A stretch of 64,000 bases of DNA from DASWIG01 sp965371445 (GTDB taxonomy: Bacteria; Acidobacteriota; Thermoanaerobaculia; Multivoradales; J023): contig CBDUYN010000003.1 in NCBI GenBank assembly GCA_965371445.1, forward strand, positions 1 to 64,000, in the 5' to 3' direction. A program made the translations under genes and the position numbers. The first letter of the stretch is position 1. Each line of letters opens with the position of its first letter. The notes under the pieces are model-generated. The model searched no databases. It had not been told where the DNA came from and saw only the letters and a program-made list of their open reading frames with translations. Below, piece after piece: positions 8,033 through 17,100 of this stretch.

Positions 8033-9787
8033 TCACGGATCGAGCGATTCCAGCCCGGGCTTGGGCACCGCCGGTAGCTGCGGCACTTCCCGGCTCGGCT
8101 TTTTCAAGGTCAGCTCCTCGAAGAGGACCGCCGGTGTGGCGAGCGAGATGAGCGGTATCTCCCGGTAGTACCGGCCCGCGAAGGGGTCCGGGTTGACCGG
8201 CCGGAACGGGCGGTGGATGACGTGGCTCGCCGCCGAAGCCGCCACGATGTCGCGGAAGCTCCGCGCGTCAAGACCCGAGATCTCGACGTTGCGCAGCAAC
8301 ACCTCGCGGCCGTCGGGATAGACCTGAAACGCGGCGACCACCGAGGTCCCCGACGCCCTGCCGCGACCTCGGGACGATCGATGGAGCGCCGTGAATTCGG
8401 GGTTCGTGAGGCGCCGCACCAGGATGGCGAACTCAGCGCCCCGGTCCGCGACGAGGGTCATCAGCTCCTCGCGCAGCTCCTCGTCGGAAAAACCACCGCG
8501 CTCGACGCGGAAGATCAGGTTCGACGGCGCCACGCCCCCCGCCCGCCGGTTGCCGGTCGAGCCTTCGGCGCCCTTGACCGGTGTCCGGTCGGTGAGGAGC
8601 GTTTTCAGATAACCGCGCTCGATGAGGCTCGTCGCCGCGGTGAGCGTTCCCTCGTCGTCGACTGGAAAGCCGCCAAAGAGCGGCTGGCCGTCGAGCTCGC
8701 TCGCCGTCGGATCGTCGACGGCGCTCAAGAAACGCGGCAGGACGCGGGCACCGAGCCGGTCCTTGAAGTCCTCATCGTCGTTGCGCTCGAGCATCATGGC
8801 CAGGCGCTCGTCGCCCGCCACCGGACGGCGCCGCGCCAGGAGCTTCGGCACGAAGGCCTGGGCAAAGAGCTCCGCCGCCGCCGCGGGCTCGAAAAGGACC
8901 GGCCCGTTGTAGAGGTCGATCAGCTGCGCGCTGCGCAGGTCGCTCAGGCGCTCGGCCATCGCCTCCAGACGCTCTCCCATCGCCGACGCCTCGGGGAGGT
9001 CTTCGAGCCTGCGGCCGTAGAACGCCATCGAGTCGTCGAGCCACATGCCGTCCTCCGCCTGGGTGGCGGCGACCGCGCTCAGCTCCACGTCGGCGACGAC
9101 GCGCGTGTAGGAAGTCCCTTCGCTGTCGAGATAAAGCGTCCGGACGGCGGAGGCCCGGTAGCGGACCCGCGAGGTGAAGACCTCCGGTGCCTTGAGACGT
9201 GCCGAGAGCTCGGCGACGAGGTCCGCCTCCGGATCGGGAGCTTCGAGCGGCGTGGGATCCCGGAAGTCGTGGGGCTCGGCCGGGGTGAAGTCCGGGAGCT
9301 CCTCGGTCCGGGTCTTGTTCTCGAGGGCCGACTTCTTGCGGGCGAGGTCCTCCAGGGCGCTCTTGTAGGCCGCGTCGGTGGCCAGCCAGACCTGGCGGCG
9401 GATCTCGCGGTAGTCGTCGCCGAGCGGCAGCGGCGCGGGACCCCGGAACGAAAGCTGCGAGCCGCCGAACTGAGGCCCGGCAACGAAGTTCGTGTTGTCG
9501 AATTCGTAGCTGCCGACCCTCACTTCCACGATCAGGCTACGCCGGTGGCCCGAATTCGACGCCACCAGGCTCCCGAGGCTGGCCTCGGCCGACGCGGTGT
9601 GGACGTCCTGGACCTGGTAGGCGATGTAGTAGGGACGCTCCAGCTCTTCGAGCTTGAGCTCGGCCATCGAGCGCTCGAGCTCGTCGCGAAGCGCCTGTTC
9701 CAGGAGGCCTGGGTCCACGGAGTCGGCCGCGGCGGCCGACGCCACGAGGGCCAGGCACGTAACGATCGAAAGGGTTGCGCAACGCAT
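8033..9787 (-). CDS. Exported TldD/TldE-family protein lacking the zinc motif
   Basis: 584 residues with an N-terminal signal peptide (cleavage near ASAAAADS). It is the second gene of a pair: its ATG is 4 bases after the stop of the related gene at 9792-11501. It keeps the family's C-terminal features, such as the arginine/glycine-rich GNRRAGGVAPSN loop, VYPDGREVLLRNVEI and FRDIVAASAASHVI. Where the partner has HEIFGH this protein reads LFAQAF, and the partner's metal-ligand cysteine region is also absent. In cytoplasmic TldD/TldE (PmbA) proteases one subunit carries the metal and the other does not, so by analogy this is the TldE-like half of a periplasmic heterodimer. The pairing is inference; the missing motif is seen directly. 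Confidence 0.8.
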   Translation of the reverse strand: MRCATLSIVTCLALVASAAAADSVDPGLLEQALRDELERSMAELKLEELERPYYIAYQVQDVHTASAEASLGSLVASNSGHRRSLIVEVRVGSYEFDNTNFVAGPQFGGSQLSFRGPAPLPLGDDYREIRRQVWLATDAAYKSALEDLARKKSALENKTRTEELPDFTPAEPHDFRDPTPLEAPDPEADLVAELSARLKAPEVFTSRVRYRASAVRTLYLDSEGTSYTRVVADVELSAVAATQAEDGMWLDDSMAFYGRRLEDLPEASAMGERLEAMAERLSDLRSAQLIDLYNGPVLFEPAAAAELFAQAFVPKLLARRRPVAGDERLAMMLERNDDEDFKDRLGARVLPRFLSAVDDPTASELDGQPLFGGFPVDDEGTLTAATSLIERGYLKTLLTDRTPVKGAEGSTGNRRAGGVAPSNLIFRVERGGFSDEELREELMTLVADRGAEFAILVRRLTNPEFTALHRSSRGRGRASGTSVVAAFQVYPDGREVLLRNVEISGLDARSFRDIVAASAASHVIHRPFRPVNPDPFAGRYYREIPLISLATPAVLFEELTLKKPSREVPQLPAVPKPGLESLDP

Positions 9788-9791
9788 CTCT

Positions 9792-11501
9792 CTACCCTCT
9801 TGGCTTTTCGACCTCGACGACCGGCGGCGCGGGCAAGATCGGTGGACGTTCCTGCGATTTCTGCTTCTTTTGCACCTCGATCTGCGAAACCAGGATCCCC
9901 GGCGACGCGGCGCTGACGGGTACGCCGCCCGACTCGGCGCCGCAGGTGCCGTTGAACACGTCGATCGAGGTGTCGGCGGCCACGATCTTGCTGAAGGCGA
10001 CGAGCGGCGTACCGATCAAGTCCACCCCCCGTACCAGCTCTTCCCGGCCGTCGGGATAGACGCGGAAGACCTTGATCGGCAACACGTTGAAGGCGTTGGG
10101 AATCGTCCGGCCGGTGATGGTGAAGCCGCCCTGGATGTCCTCGAAGAGAAGGCCGTAGGGCTTCTCTTCGGCACGGACGAGCTCGAGCAAACGCTCTTTG
10201 AGCTCCTCGCTCGTCATCGGGCTCCTCACCTCGACGATGAGGCTTGACTGCCGGGCCACCGGCTTGAAGCCGGGCTGGCGGCGGCCGTGGCCGTTTGAGC
10301 GGTCAAAACCCTCGATCGGCGAGCGCGACATCAGGAAGCGCTCGAAGACGCCGTCTTTCAAGACCGTCACGCGGCGGGCGCGAATCCCCTGGTTGTCGTA
10401 GAGGTAGTGGCCCGCAAGCTCGTGGCCGTCGTGGCTTTTGAGCGTCGGGTCGAAGTGGACGGAAAACGTCTCCGGCAAGACTTTTTCGCCGATCTTTTTC
10501 TTGAAGGTCTGGCCCTCGTACTCGTCCTTTTGCCGGTGGCCCTCAACGCGGTGGCCGAAGATCTCGTGAAAAAAAACGCCGCTTGCCCGGCCCGAGAGGA
10601 TCGCGGGGCCGGTGTAGGGATCGACGACCGGCGCCTCGCGAAGCTCAAGGAGGTCGGAGATCATGCCGTCGACGGCGGCGAGCACCGTGTCGTCGTCGGG
10701 GAGCTTGTCGGCGCTGGTGGCGAAGAAAGACTCGTAGCGCGGCAGCTCCATGCCGTCTTCGGCCTTGGTCAGGGCCGAGACGACGAGCCGGTAGCGGGGC
10801 TGGGAGACGAGGATGCGAGCGCCCTCGCTGGAGGCGAACCAGCGCGTATTCGTCTCCGCCGTCAGGAAGGAGCGGGCCCGGTAGATCTCGCCGTAGGGCG
10901 CGAACGGTGCGGTGTAGCTACGCAGCCGCTTCTCCCACGCCTCGACGTCCAGGTCGAGCTCCACCTCCTCGCCCACGAAGCGCTCGGCTTTCTCTTCGCG
11001 CGAGAAGTCGGCGGAGAGGTCCTCCGCCGCGACCTTGACCTGGACGTTGGTCTTGACCCTCGTCAGCTTCTCCTTGGCGCGGCGGTAGCGCTCGTCGGTG
11101 TAGTGCCAGAGGAGGTCGCGAATCGCCTCGGGATCGTCCACGAGCGGCATCGGGATGCGGACGTAGCGCTCGAAGTCGAACCGGTCGAAGCTCTCCGAGC
11201 GTATCTTGTGGGTGTTGTCGAGCTGGTAGCCGCCCACTCGCAGGTCGACGTCGAGCTGACGTCCCCGGGTCTCGCTCTTGCTGATCAGCGCGCCGAACGA
11301 CGTCGAGAGGCGGATGCGGTGGCTCTCGGTGATCTCGTAGCCTAGAAAGTAGGCAGGCACCTCCTCGTTGGTGAGGGCTTTCATCGTCCGCTCGATCTCT
11401 GCACCCAGGGTGTCGAGAAGCGGCGTTTCGTCGGGGAAGGCCGTGGACGGCACAAGGCCAAGGCCCACGGCCACGATCAGGATGATCCTCAACAATCTCA
11501 T
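9792..11501 (-). CDS. Exported TldD-like zinc metallopeptidase
   Basis: 569 residues, ATG at 11501 behind GAGGAGG, with a signal peptide (cleavage near STAFPD). The HExxxH zinc motif of TldD is intact (HEIFGH, residues 312-317, followed by RVEGH). The third ligand is probably C520 in NGTCGAESGGVPVS, the position equivalent to the SCGK cysteine of TldD. The family-typical VYPDGREELVRGV and TITGRTIPNAFNVLPIKVF stretches are present. TldD proteins normally act in the cytoplasm on peptides and ribosomally made natural products; this one is addressed to the periplasm. It is followed after 4 bases by the metal-less homologue, suggesting a co-made complex. The substrate is not evident. Confidence 0.85.
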   Translation of the reverse strand: MRLLRIILIVAVGLGLVPSTAFPDETPLLDTLGAEIERTMKALTNEEVPAYFLGYEITESHRIRLSTSFGALISKSETRGRQLDVDLRVGGYQLDNTHKIRSESFDRFDFERYVRIPMPLVDDPEAIRDLLWHYTDERYRRAKEKLTRVKTNVQVKVAAEDLSADFSREEKAERFVGEEVELDLDVEAWEKRLRSYTAPFAPYGEIYRARSFLTAETNTRWFASSEGARILVSQPRYRLVVSALTKAEDGMELPRYESFFATSADKLPDDDTVLAAVDGMISDLLELREAPVVDPYTGPAILSGRASGVFFHEIFGHRVEGHRQKDEYEGQTFKKKIGEKVLPETFSVHFDPTLKSHDGHELAGHYLYDNQGIRARRVTVLKDGVFERFLMSRSPIEGFDRSNGHGRRQPGFKPVARQSSLIVEVRSPMTSEELKERLLELVRAEEKPYGLLFEDIQGGFTITGRTIPNAFNVLPIKVFRVYPDGREELVRGVDLIGTPLVAFSKIVAADTSIDVFNGTCGAESGGVPVSAASPGILVSQIEVQKKQKSQERPPILPAPPVVEVEKPRG

Positions 11502-11640
11502 GGACGCCTCCTCGCTTCGTGAAGATCCGGGCTCCTGTGGATATGGCTCTGCTGGCGGTTATCCTAGCACAGGAGAATGCCTGCGTCCCGGAGACCGGAC
11601 GCCTGGCTTGCCGCACATCGCCTGGCGGCCGAGCAGCGCC
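11502..11640. other. Gene-free spacer with promoter-like sequence
   Basis: 139 bases between same-strand genes. It contains GCTAGGATAA on the minus strand, a plausible -10 for the TldD-like pair, but no convincing -35. No terminator-grade hairpin or small gene was seen. Confidence 0.3.
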
Positions 11641-12312
11641 TCACCGTGCGGCGACGTCGACTTCGAGCCTGTAGGGCTCGTTGGCGAGGTTGGGAAAGGC
11701 GGCGCTGAAGTTCGTCGCCGCCTGGGCGCGCAGCAGCGAGCTCTGTAGATTGCCGCGCCGCTCCTCGACGAAAGCGTCGTCGGGGGTCAGGAGGCGGATC
11801 ACGACGGAGAGGTTGGCGACGGTCTCCTCGCCGCCGTTGCGCAGCGTCCCGCGGACTTCGATGCCGCTGATGTCGGTGCGATCGACGACGTTCCAGGCGA
11901 GGACCTCGTAGGGCGGTGTGACGACGGCCCTCGGGGGCGTGCCGGCGCCGCCCCGGCCGTCCTCGCCCTCCTCTCCCGAGTCGCTCGGCGGGGCGGCACG
12001 GCGGATGTTCTCGTTGGTGATTTCAGCCACCACGGGTCTCTGTGGAGCCTCCGGCTCTTCGCCAACCTCCTCCTCGGGGGGCTTGTTGGCCTCGGCGGTC
12101 ACGAGCGCGCTCTCGTCGAGGTCGAGCTCGCGGACGCGCATCGACGAAAGCGTCCCGTTGGGCAAGGTGAAGACGACGACCGCGCCCTTGACCTTCCAGG
12201 GGCCTTTGGTCTCGATCCGGGCTCCTTCCTTGGTCACCAGCCAGTCCGCCGACGCAGCCGGGACCAGGAAAAGGACCATCAGAGGAAGGAGGAGGGGGCG
12301 GATGGCTCGCAT
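11641..12312 (-). CDS. Secreted FxLYD-like protein, second of two tandem paralogues
   Basis: 223 residues from the ATG at 12312 (AAGGAG 7 bases upstream). A signal peptide ends near PAASADW. The mature N-terminus, WLVTKEGARIETKGPWKVKG then VVVFTLPNGTLSS, matches the upstream paralogue almost residue for residue. A short acidic, low-complexity linker follows, then a beta-rich domain whose pattern (ISGIEVRGTLRNGGEETV) fits FxLYD-type domains found on bacterial envelope proteins. Only 40 bases separate it from the paralogue, so the two are probably co-transcribed. No enzymatic motif. Probably periplasmic, possibly a binding or assembly factor (inference). Confidence 0.75.
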   Translation of the reverse strand: MRAIRPLLLPLMVLFLVPAASADWLVTKEGARIETKGPWKVKGAVVVFTLPNGTLSSMRVRELDLDESALVTAEANKPPEEEVGEEPEAPQRPVVAEITNENIRRAAPPSDSGEEGEDGRGGAGTPPRAVVTPPYEVLAWNVVDRTDISGIEVRGTLRNGGEETVANLSVVIRLLTPDDAFVEERRGNLQSSLLRAQAATNFSAAFPNLANEPYRLEVDVAAR

Positions 12313-12352
12313 GTCTGGCTCCTTGAATGCCTTTCCGGCTCCACGAGTTTCG

Positions 12353-13108
12353 TCAGGGTTGGGGTTGTCCCTCTTCGTCGCCGCCGCCGTCGCCCGCTCC
12401 CATGGCCCGCAGCAGGATCTCCAATCCCTCGAGCTCGAAGCGGACGTCGTCAAAAATGTAGATGTCTTCAAGCGGCATCCGGAAGCTGGTCGTCCGCCGG
12501 GGACCGAGAGCCGGGGAGGCGAGGAAGGCGTAGCCCGAGGAGAGGACCTCGCCATCGCCGTAGACGATGACCCGGACGGCGACCTGGCCGACGGCGCTGT
12601 CGGTCTTGTTGCGCAGCTGGCCGACGATCTCGGTACCGCCGTCCGGGCGGTCGGCCTGCTGCCACTCGGTGACCTCGAGGAGGCGGTGGCCGCTGGCGCC
12701 GGCCGCCGCGCCTTCGCCGTCCTCGCCTTCGCCGGCGGCGGCCGCCACCTCGGCAGCCAGCACTTCGAGGCTGGCAAGCGGGATGGTCTCGGCAGTGATC
12801 TCGCGCACCACCTGGCGCGGTGCCGGCTCACCTCCCTCGGCGGCCCGCTTCGCCTCCAGGCGGGCGGCTGCCGTGGCCTCGGCGCTACGGTCGAGGTCGA
12901 CCTCACCGGCACGCACCGACGAGAACGTTCCGTTGGGGAGGGTGAAAACCACGACCGGGCCCTCGACCTTCCAGGCCCCTTTGGTCTCGACGTAGGCACC
13001 GTTGCTCATCACCAGGTAATCCGCCGCCGCCGAAGCGGCCACGATCCACGACAGCGCTGCCGCGGCTGTCCAAAAACCCTTTTTTCCTCGCACGGCATTC
13101 GTCCTCAT
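12353..13108 (-). CDS. Secreted FxLYD-like protein, first of two tandem paralogues
   Basis: 251 residues. The signal peptide is longer than that of its neighbour (basic RTNAVRGKKG start, cleavage near SAAADY). The mature part begins YLVMSNGAYVETKGAWKVEG, clearly paralogous to the gene at 11641. Then comes a variable region rich in E, A and G, and a C-terminal FxLYD-like domain (TEIVGQLRNKTDSAVGQVAV). The two proteins share both ends while the middle has diverged, consistent with an old tandem duplication. The ATG at 13108 has only a weak Shine-Dalgarno, so the start is moderately certain. Function unknown. Confidence 0.75.
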   Translation of the reverse strand: MRTNAVRGKKGFWTAAAALSWIVAASAAADYLVMSNGAYVETKGAWKVEGPVVVFTLPNGTFSSVRAGEVDLDRSAEATAAARLEAKRAAEGGEPAPRQVVREITAETIPLASLEVLAAEVAAAAGEGEDGEGAAAGASGHRLLEVTEWQQADRPDGGTEIVGQLRNKTDSAVGQVAVRVIVYGDGEVLSSGYAFLASPALGPRRTTSFRMPLEDIYIFDDVRFELEGLEILLRAMGAGDGGGDEEGQPQP

Positions 13109-13150
13109 GGTCTCGGTTGATCTGGGTACGGCGTCTCCTGCACGCGAAGC

Positions 13151-13963
13151 TCAATACCACTTCCAAGTCCATTGCCCATTGACTCGGAACTTCTCCAGAT
13201 AGGCCGCGCTCGTCGTGCCCAGCCCGATTTCATTGAGGCGAGGATCGGGGATCCATTTCCGGACCGTGATCTTGGCCGTGGCCAGAGGCTCGATGTAGAT
13301 CTCGAAAAAGTTGCGGAACTCGTCGTTGGCGGCGTTGGTCGAGGTGCGCTTTGGACCCATGGCGATACGGAAGCCACCGACGTCGCGAATCGAGCCGTTG
13401 GGCAGGAAGATCGCCACCTCTCCGTCCGGAGTCGTCGTCAGGTCGGCGGTCACGTTCGCGAGACCCGGGTCGTCGTCTTCAGCGCCCCAGAATTTGACCG
13501 AGGTCTCGTTCAGGTTGCCGCCCGGCAGGGGATAGCGGGCGACTTCGTAGTCGGTCGCGCCCTGCGGAAGCTCGACTACCCCCGGAGCGGGCACCATGTC
13601 GATGATCTCGTCGTTGGGGTCGAATTTCAGCGCATGGACGTAGTCGGGAGGGTCGGAGTCCTTCAGAGGAATCGTGGCATTGACGTCGGCGTAAGCCAGG
13701 AGCTCGTTCCTGACGACGTCGGCGCTGACCACCACCGGCACGCCGCGCCGGATGGCCTCGGCGCGCGCCTGGCCCATGACATGGGCCACACCCTGCACCG
13801 CCCCCTCCAGCTTGAATCGGATGAGGAGGTTGCGAAACTCCGGGATCACGAGGACCGCCAGGATCATGATGATCGCCATCACGACGAGCAATTCCAGGAA
13901 ATTGAAGCCGGCGCCGGCTCGCGGCCGGCCCAACGATCGAGCGCGTGTGCTTTGGGTCTTCAT
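13151..13963 (-). CDS. Type II/IV secretion-type pseudopilin (GspH/FimT-like)
   Basis: 270 residues from the ATG at 13963 (AGAGGT upstream). It begins with a basic leader and a type III signal sequence: cleavage is expected at the glycine before FNFLELLVVMAIIMILAV, with the invariant glutamate at +5. The hydrophobic helix is followed by the KLEGAVQGVAHVMGQARAEA stretch typical of GspH/FimT minor pseudopilins. The remainder is a long beta-rich region ending in KWY. It needs prepilin peptidase and a pilus or T2S machine; two PilT-family ATPases are at 40838-43628. It lies alone between the FxLYD pair and the hybrid kinase. Confidence 0.85.
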   Translation of the reverse strand: MKTQSTRARSLGRPRAGAGFNFLELLVVMAIIMILAVLVIPEFRNLLIRFKLEGAVQGVAHVMGQARAEAIRRGVPVVVSADVVRNELLAYADVNATIPLKDSDPPDYVHALKFDPNDEIIDMVPAPGVVELPQGATDYEVARYPLPGGNLNETSVKFWGAEDDDPGLANVTADLTTTPDGEVAIFLPNGSIRDVGGFRIAMGPKRTSTNAANDEFRNFFEIYIEPLATAKITVRKWIPDPRLNEIGLGTTSAAYLEKFRVNGQWTWKWY

Positions 13964-14130
13964 GGGCACCTCTTCCTCGGTAGTGTCCTTGAGCGGCCTC
14001 CTGCCCGGCGAAACCGGCGGGACGCGCCGCCTCGGATGCCGCTCGGCCCTCACCCCGGCATCTTCGTCTCCTAGGGTATCACACTCCCCATTCATAGCCA
14101 GTGGGCTGTGTTTCGCCACCCACGGCAAGC

Positions 14131-17100
14131 TCAGGTCATTTGCGCGTGATGTGGCCGCGTACGCTCGAGCGCCGCCGCCAAATCCTCGATCGAGACCGGC
14201 TTGGCGATGAAGTCGTCCATACCGGCTTCGCTGCAGCGTTCCCGGTCCTTGCCGAGGACCGCCGCGGTCATGGCGATGATCCAGGGGCGCTTCTTGCCGA
14301 GCTCGGCGCGGATGCGCCGGGTCGCCTCCAGGCCGTCCATCTCCGGCATCTGGACGTCCATCAGGATGACGTCGTAGCGCTGGCGTCGGGCTGCTTCCAC
14401 GGCCTCGAGACCGTTGGCGGCGAGGTCGGCGCGGTAGCCGAGGCGCTCCAAGAGGCGCCGGGCGACCATCTGGTTGACGGCGTTGTCCTCGGTCAGAAGG
14501 ATCGACAGGGGACGGCGCTCGCCGAGCGGCGGCGGCTCGGCGGCGGCGTCTTCGGTAGGCAGGGAGATCCGGCGCTGCGCCGCCGAAAAGGCGTCGACGA
14601 GGATCCGATAGAGCTGCGACAGCTTGACGGGCTTGGTCAGGAGCGCCGCGAAGTGGATCTCCGGATCGACTTCCGCCGCACCGAGCGAGGTCAGGAGGAC
14701 GAGCGGTAACTGCCAGCGGTCGCGGTGGCGGCGAATCTCTCTCGCGAGCATCTCTCCGTCCATCCCGGGCATGGCCATGTCGAGGACAGCCAGGTCGAAA
14801 GGATCGCCGGCTTGGATCCATTTCCGCGCTTCCGGGCCCGAGGCGGCGGCGCGGGCCGCCATGCCCCAGGTCTCGGCCTGCTCGACGAGGATGCGCCGGT
14901 TGGTGGCGTTGTCGTCGACGACCAGGAGCCGGCGGCCGAAGAGCACCGGGATCGTGCCCGAGAGGTCGTCTTCGCCGTCGTCGGGGGCAACCTCGGCAAG
15001 GACCGTGAAATGAAACGTCGAGCCGTCGCCCGGATTGCTCTCGACCCAGATCCGGCCGCCCATCTTCTCGACCAACCGGCGGGAGATGGCGAGGCCCAGA
15101 CCCGTGCCGCCGAAGCGCCGGGTGGTCGAGCTGTCGACCTGGCTGAAGGATTCGAAGAGCCGCTCGTGGTGCTCCTCCTCGATGCCGATGCCGGTGTCCT
15201 CGACGGCGACGTGGATACGGTAGAAGAGGGGGGAGCGCCTGGACGTCGCGGTCCAGTCGCCGTCGAGGAGCTGACCGTCGACGTGGACGACGACCTCTCC
15301 CTCCTCGGTGAACTTGATGGCGTTCGAAAGCAGGTTGACGAGGACTTGGCGCACGCGGGTGACGTCGCCCATCAAGGTTTGGGGCGTCTCACTGGCGATC
15401 CGGTAGGCGAGCTCCAGTTTCTTGTGCCGCGCCATTGAGGCGACGACGTCGATCGCGTCCTCGACGGCGCCTCGCAGGTCGAAGGGCTGACGCTCGAGCT
15501 CCAGATGTCCGGCCTCGATCTTGGAGAAGTCAAGCACGTCGTTGATGATCAGGAGCAGCTGGTCGCCCGAGGTGCGGATCGTGTCGACGAACTCCCGCTG
15601 CTCGTCGTCGAGCCGGCTGTTGAGCAAGAGCCCGGTCATCCCGATCACGCCGTTCATCGGGGTACGGATCTCGTGGCTCATGTTGGCCAGGAAGTCGGAC
15701 TTGGCGCGGCTCGCGGTTTCGGCGGCCTCCTTGGCCCCGCGCAGCTCGGCGTTCGAGCGTTCGAGCTCGTCGCGTTGTGCGACGATCTCCGCCGTACGTT
15801 CCGAGATCGCCGCCTCGAGGCCCTCGTTACGCTTCTTCCAGTGACGCAGGCGCAGGGCGTTCAGGCCCCAGGCCACGGCCACGGCCAGGAGAGCGGCGGC
15901 GGCGAGGAAGAGGCGGGTCTGGTAGAAGCGCGGCTCGATGTAGACGTCAAACGACGCGCCGTCCTCGTTCCAGACTCCGTCCTCGTTGGCCGCCGTCACC
16001 CGGAAGCTGTAGCGGCCGGGTCCGAGGTTCGTGTAGGTGGCGTCGCGCCGGGTCCCGGCGTCGATCCAGTCCTTGTCGTAGCCCTCGAGGCGGAAGCGGA
16101 AGTGTAGCTTCTCGGGCTTCAGGAGGCTCAAGCCGGTGAAGCGGAAGGCGAGCTCGCCACGGCCTGGGGGAAGTCGCACCGGCCGGGCGTCGAGCGGGGT
16201 AGCGGCGAGGGTTTCGTCGTCGTAGACGACCTGCTCGACATAGACGTCGGGCGGCCGCGGATTGGCAACGACCTCCGAGGGGTCGAGGACGGCGACGCCC
16301 CGGGTGGTGGGGAACCACAGTCGGCCGTCGCGGCTGCGCCAGCCGGCGGGCTGGGAGCCGCCCATGCACTCGGCGCTCCTCATGCCGTCGCTGCGGTCGA
16401 AGACCTGGACGTCGAGCGTGCTCGCCGTGCCCGCGGCGTAGGCCTCCAGCGAGCTCTTCGAAACCCTGGAGACGCCGACGTTGGCGGTCATCCAGAAGCT
16501 CCCGGCACCGTCGTCGAGGAGCTGGTAGATGGCGTTGCTCCACAAGGCGTCGGCGGTGGTGAAGGCGAAAACCTCTCCGTTGCGGTGCCGCAGGAGGCCC
16601 TGGTCGCGGGTGGCGATCCACACGGTGCCGTCCTCGTCTTCTTGAAAAGCGCGGATGAACCCGCCCGGGAGGCCGTCGGTGCGGAAACCAACGCCCGTGT
16701 GAATCGCGAGGCCGGCGTCGGTGGCGATCCAGAGCTCTTCGCTTTCGCGCCGGTAGAGGAGGGCGCGGATCGTCTCGTCGGGCAGGCCGTCGTCGGCCGT
16801 GAAGCGAGTCAACCCGCCGCCGTCAACGAGCCGCAACAGGCCCAGATCGAGGGTGCCGATCCACATGGACCCGCGGCCGTCGTCGAGAAAGACGCTGGGA
16901 GTGGGGGCCCAGGGCAGGCCGAGCGAATCGTACTCGCCGCTCGCGAACCGCGCGTCCTGCCGGCGGCTCCAGCCGGAGTCCGTGCCCACCCAGAGGACAC
17001 CTTGGCCGTCCTCGTAGAGGCTGGTGACGAAATCGTCGGCGAGCCCGTCGGCGGTGGTGAAGGTGGTGAGCTCGCCGCCGGCGAGGCGCACCACCCCGCC

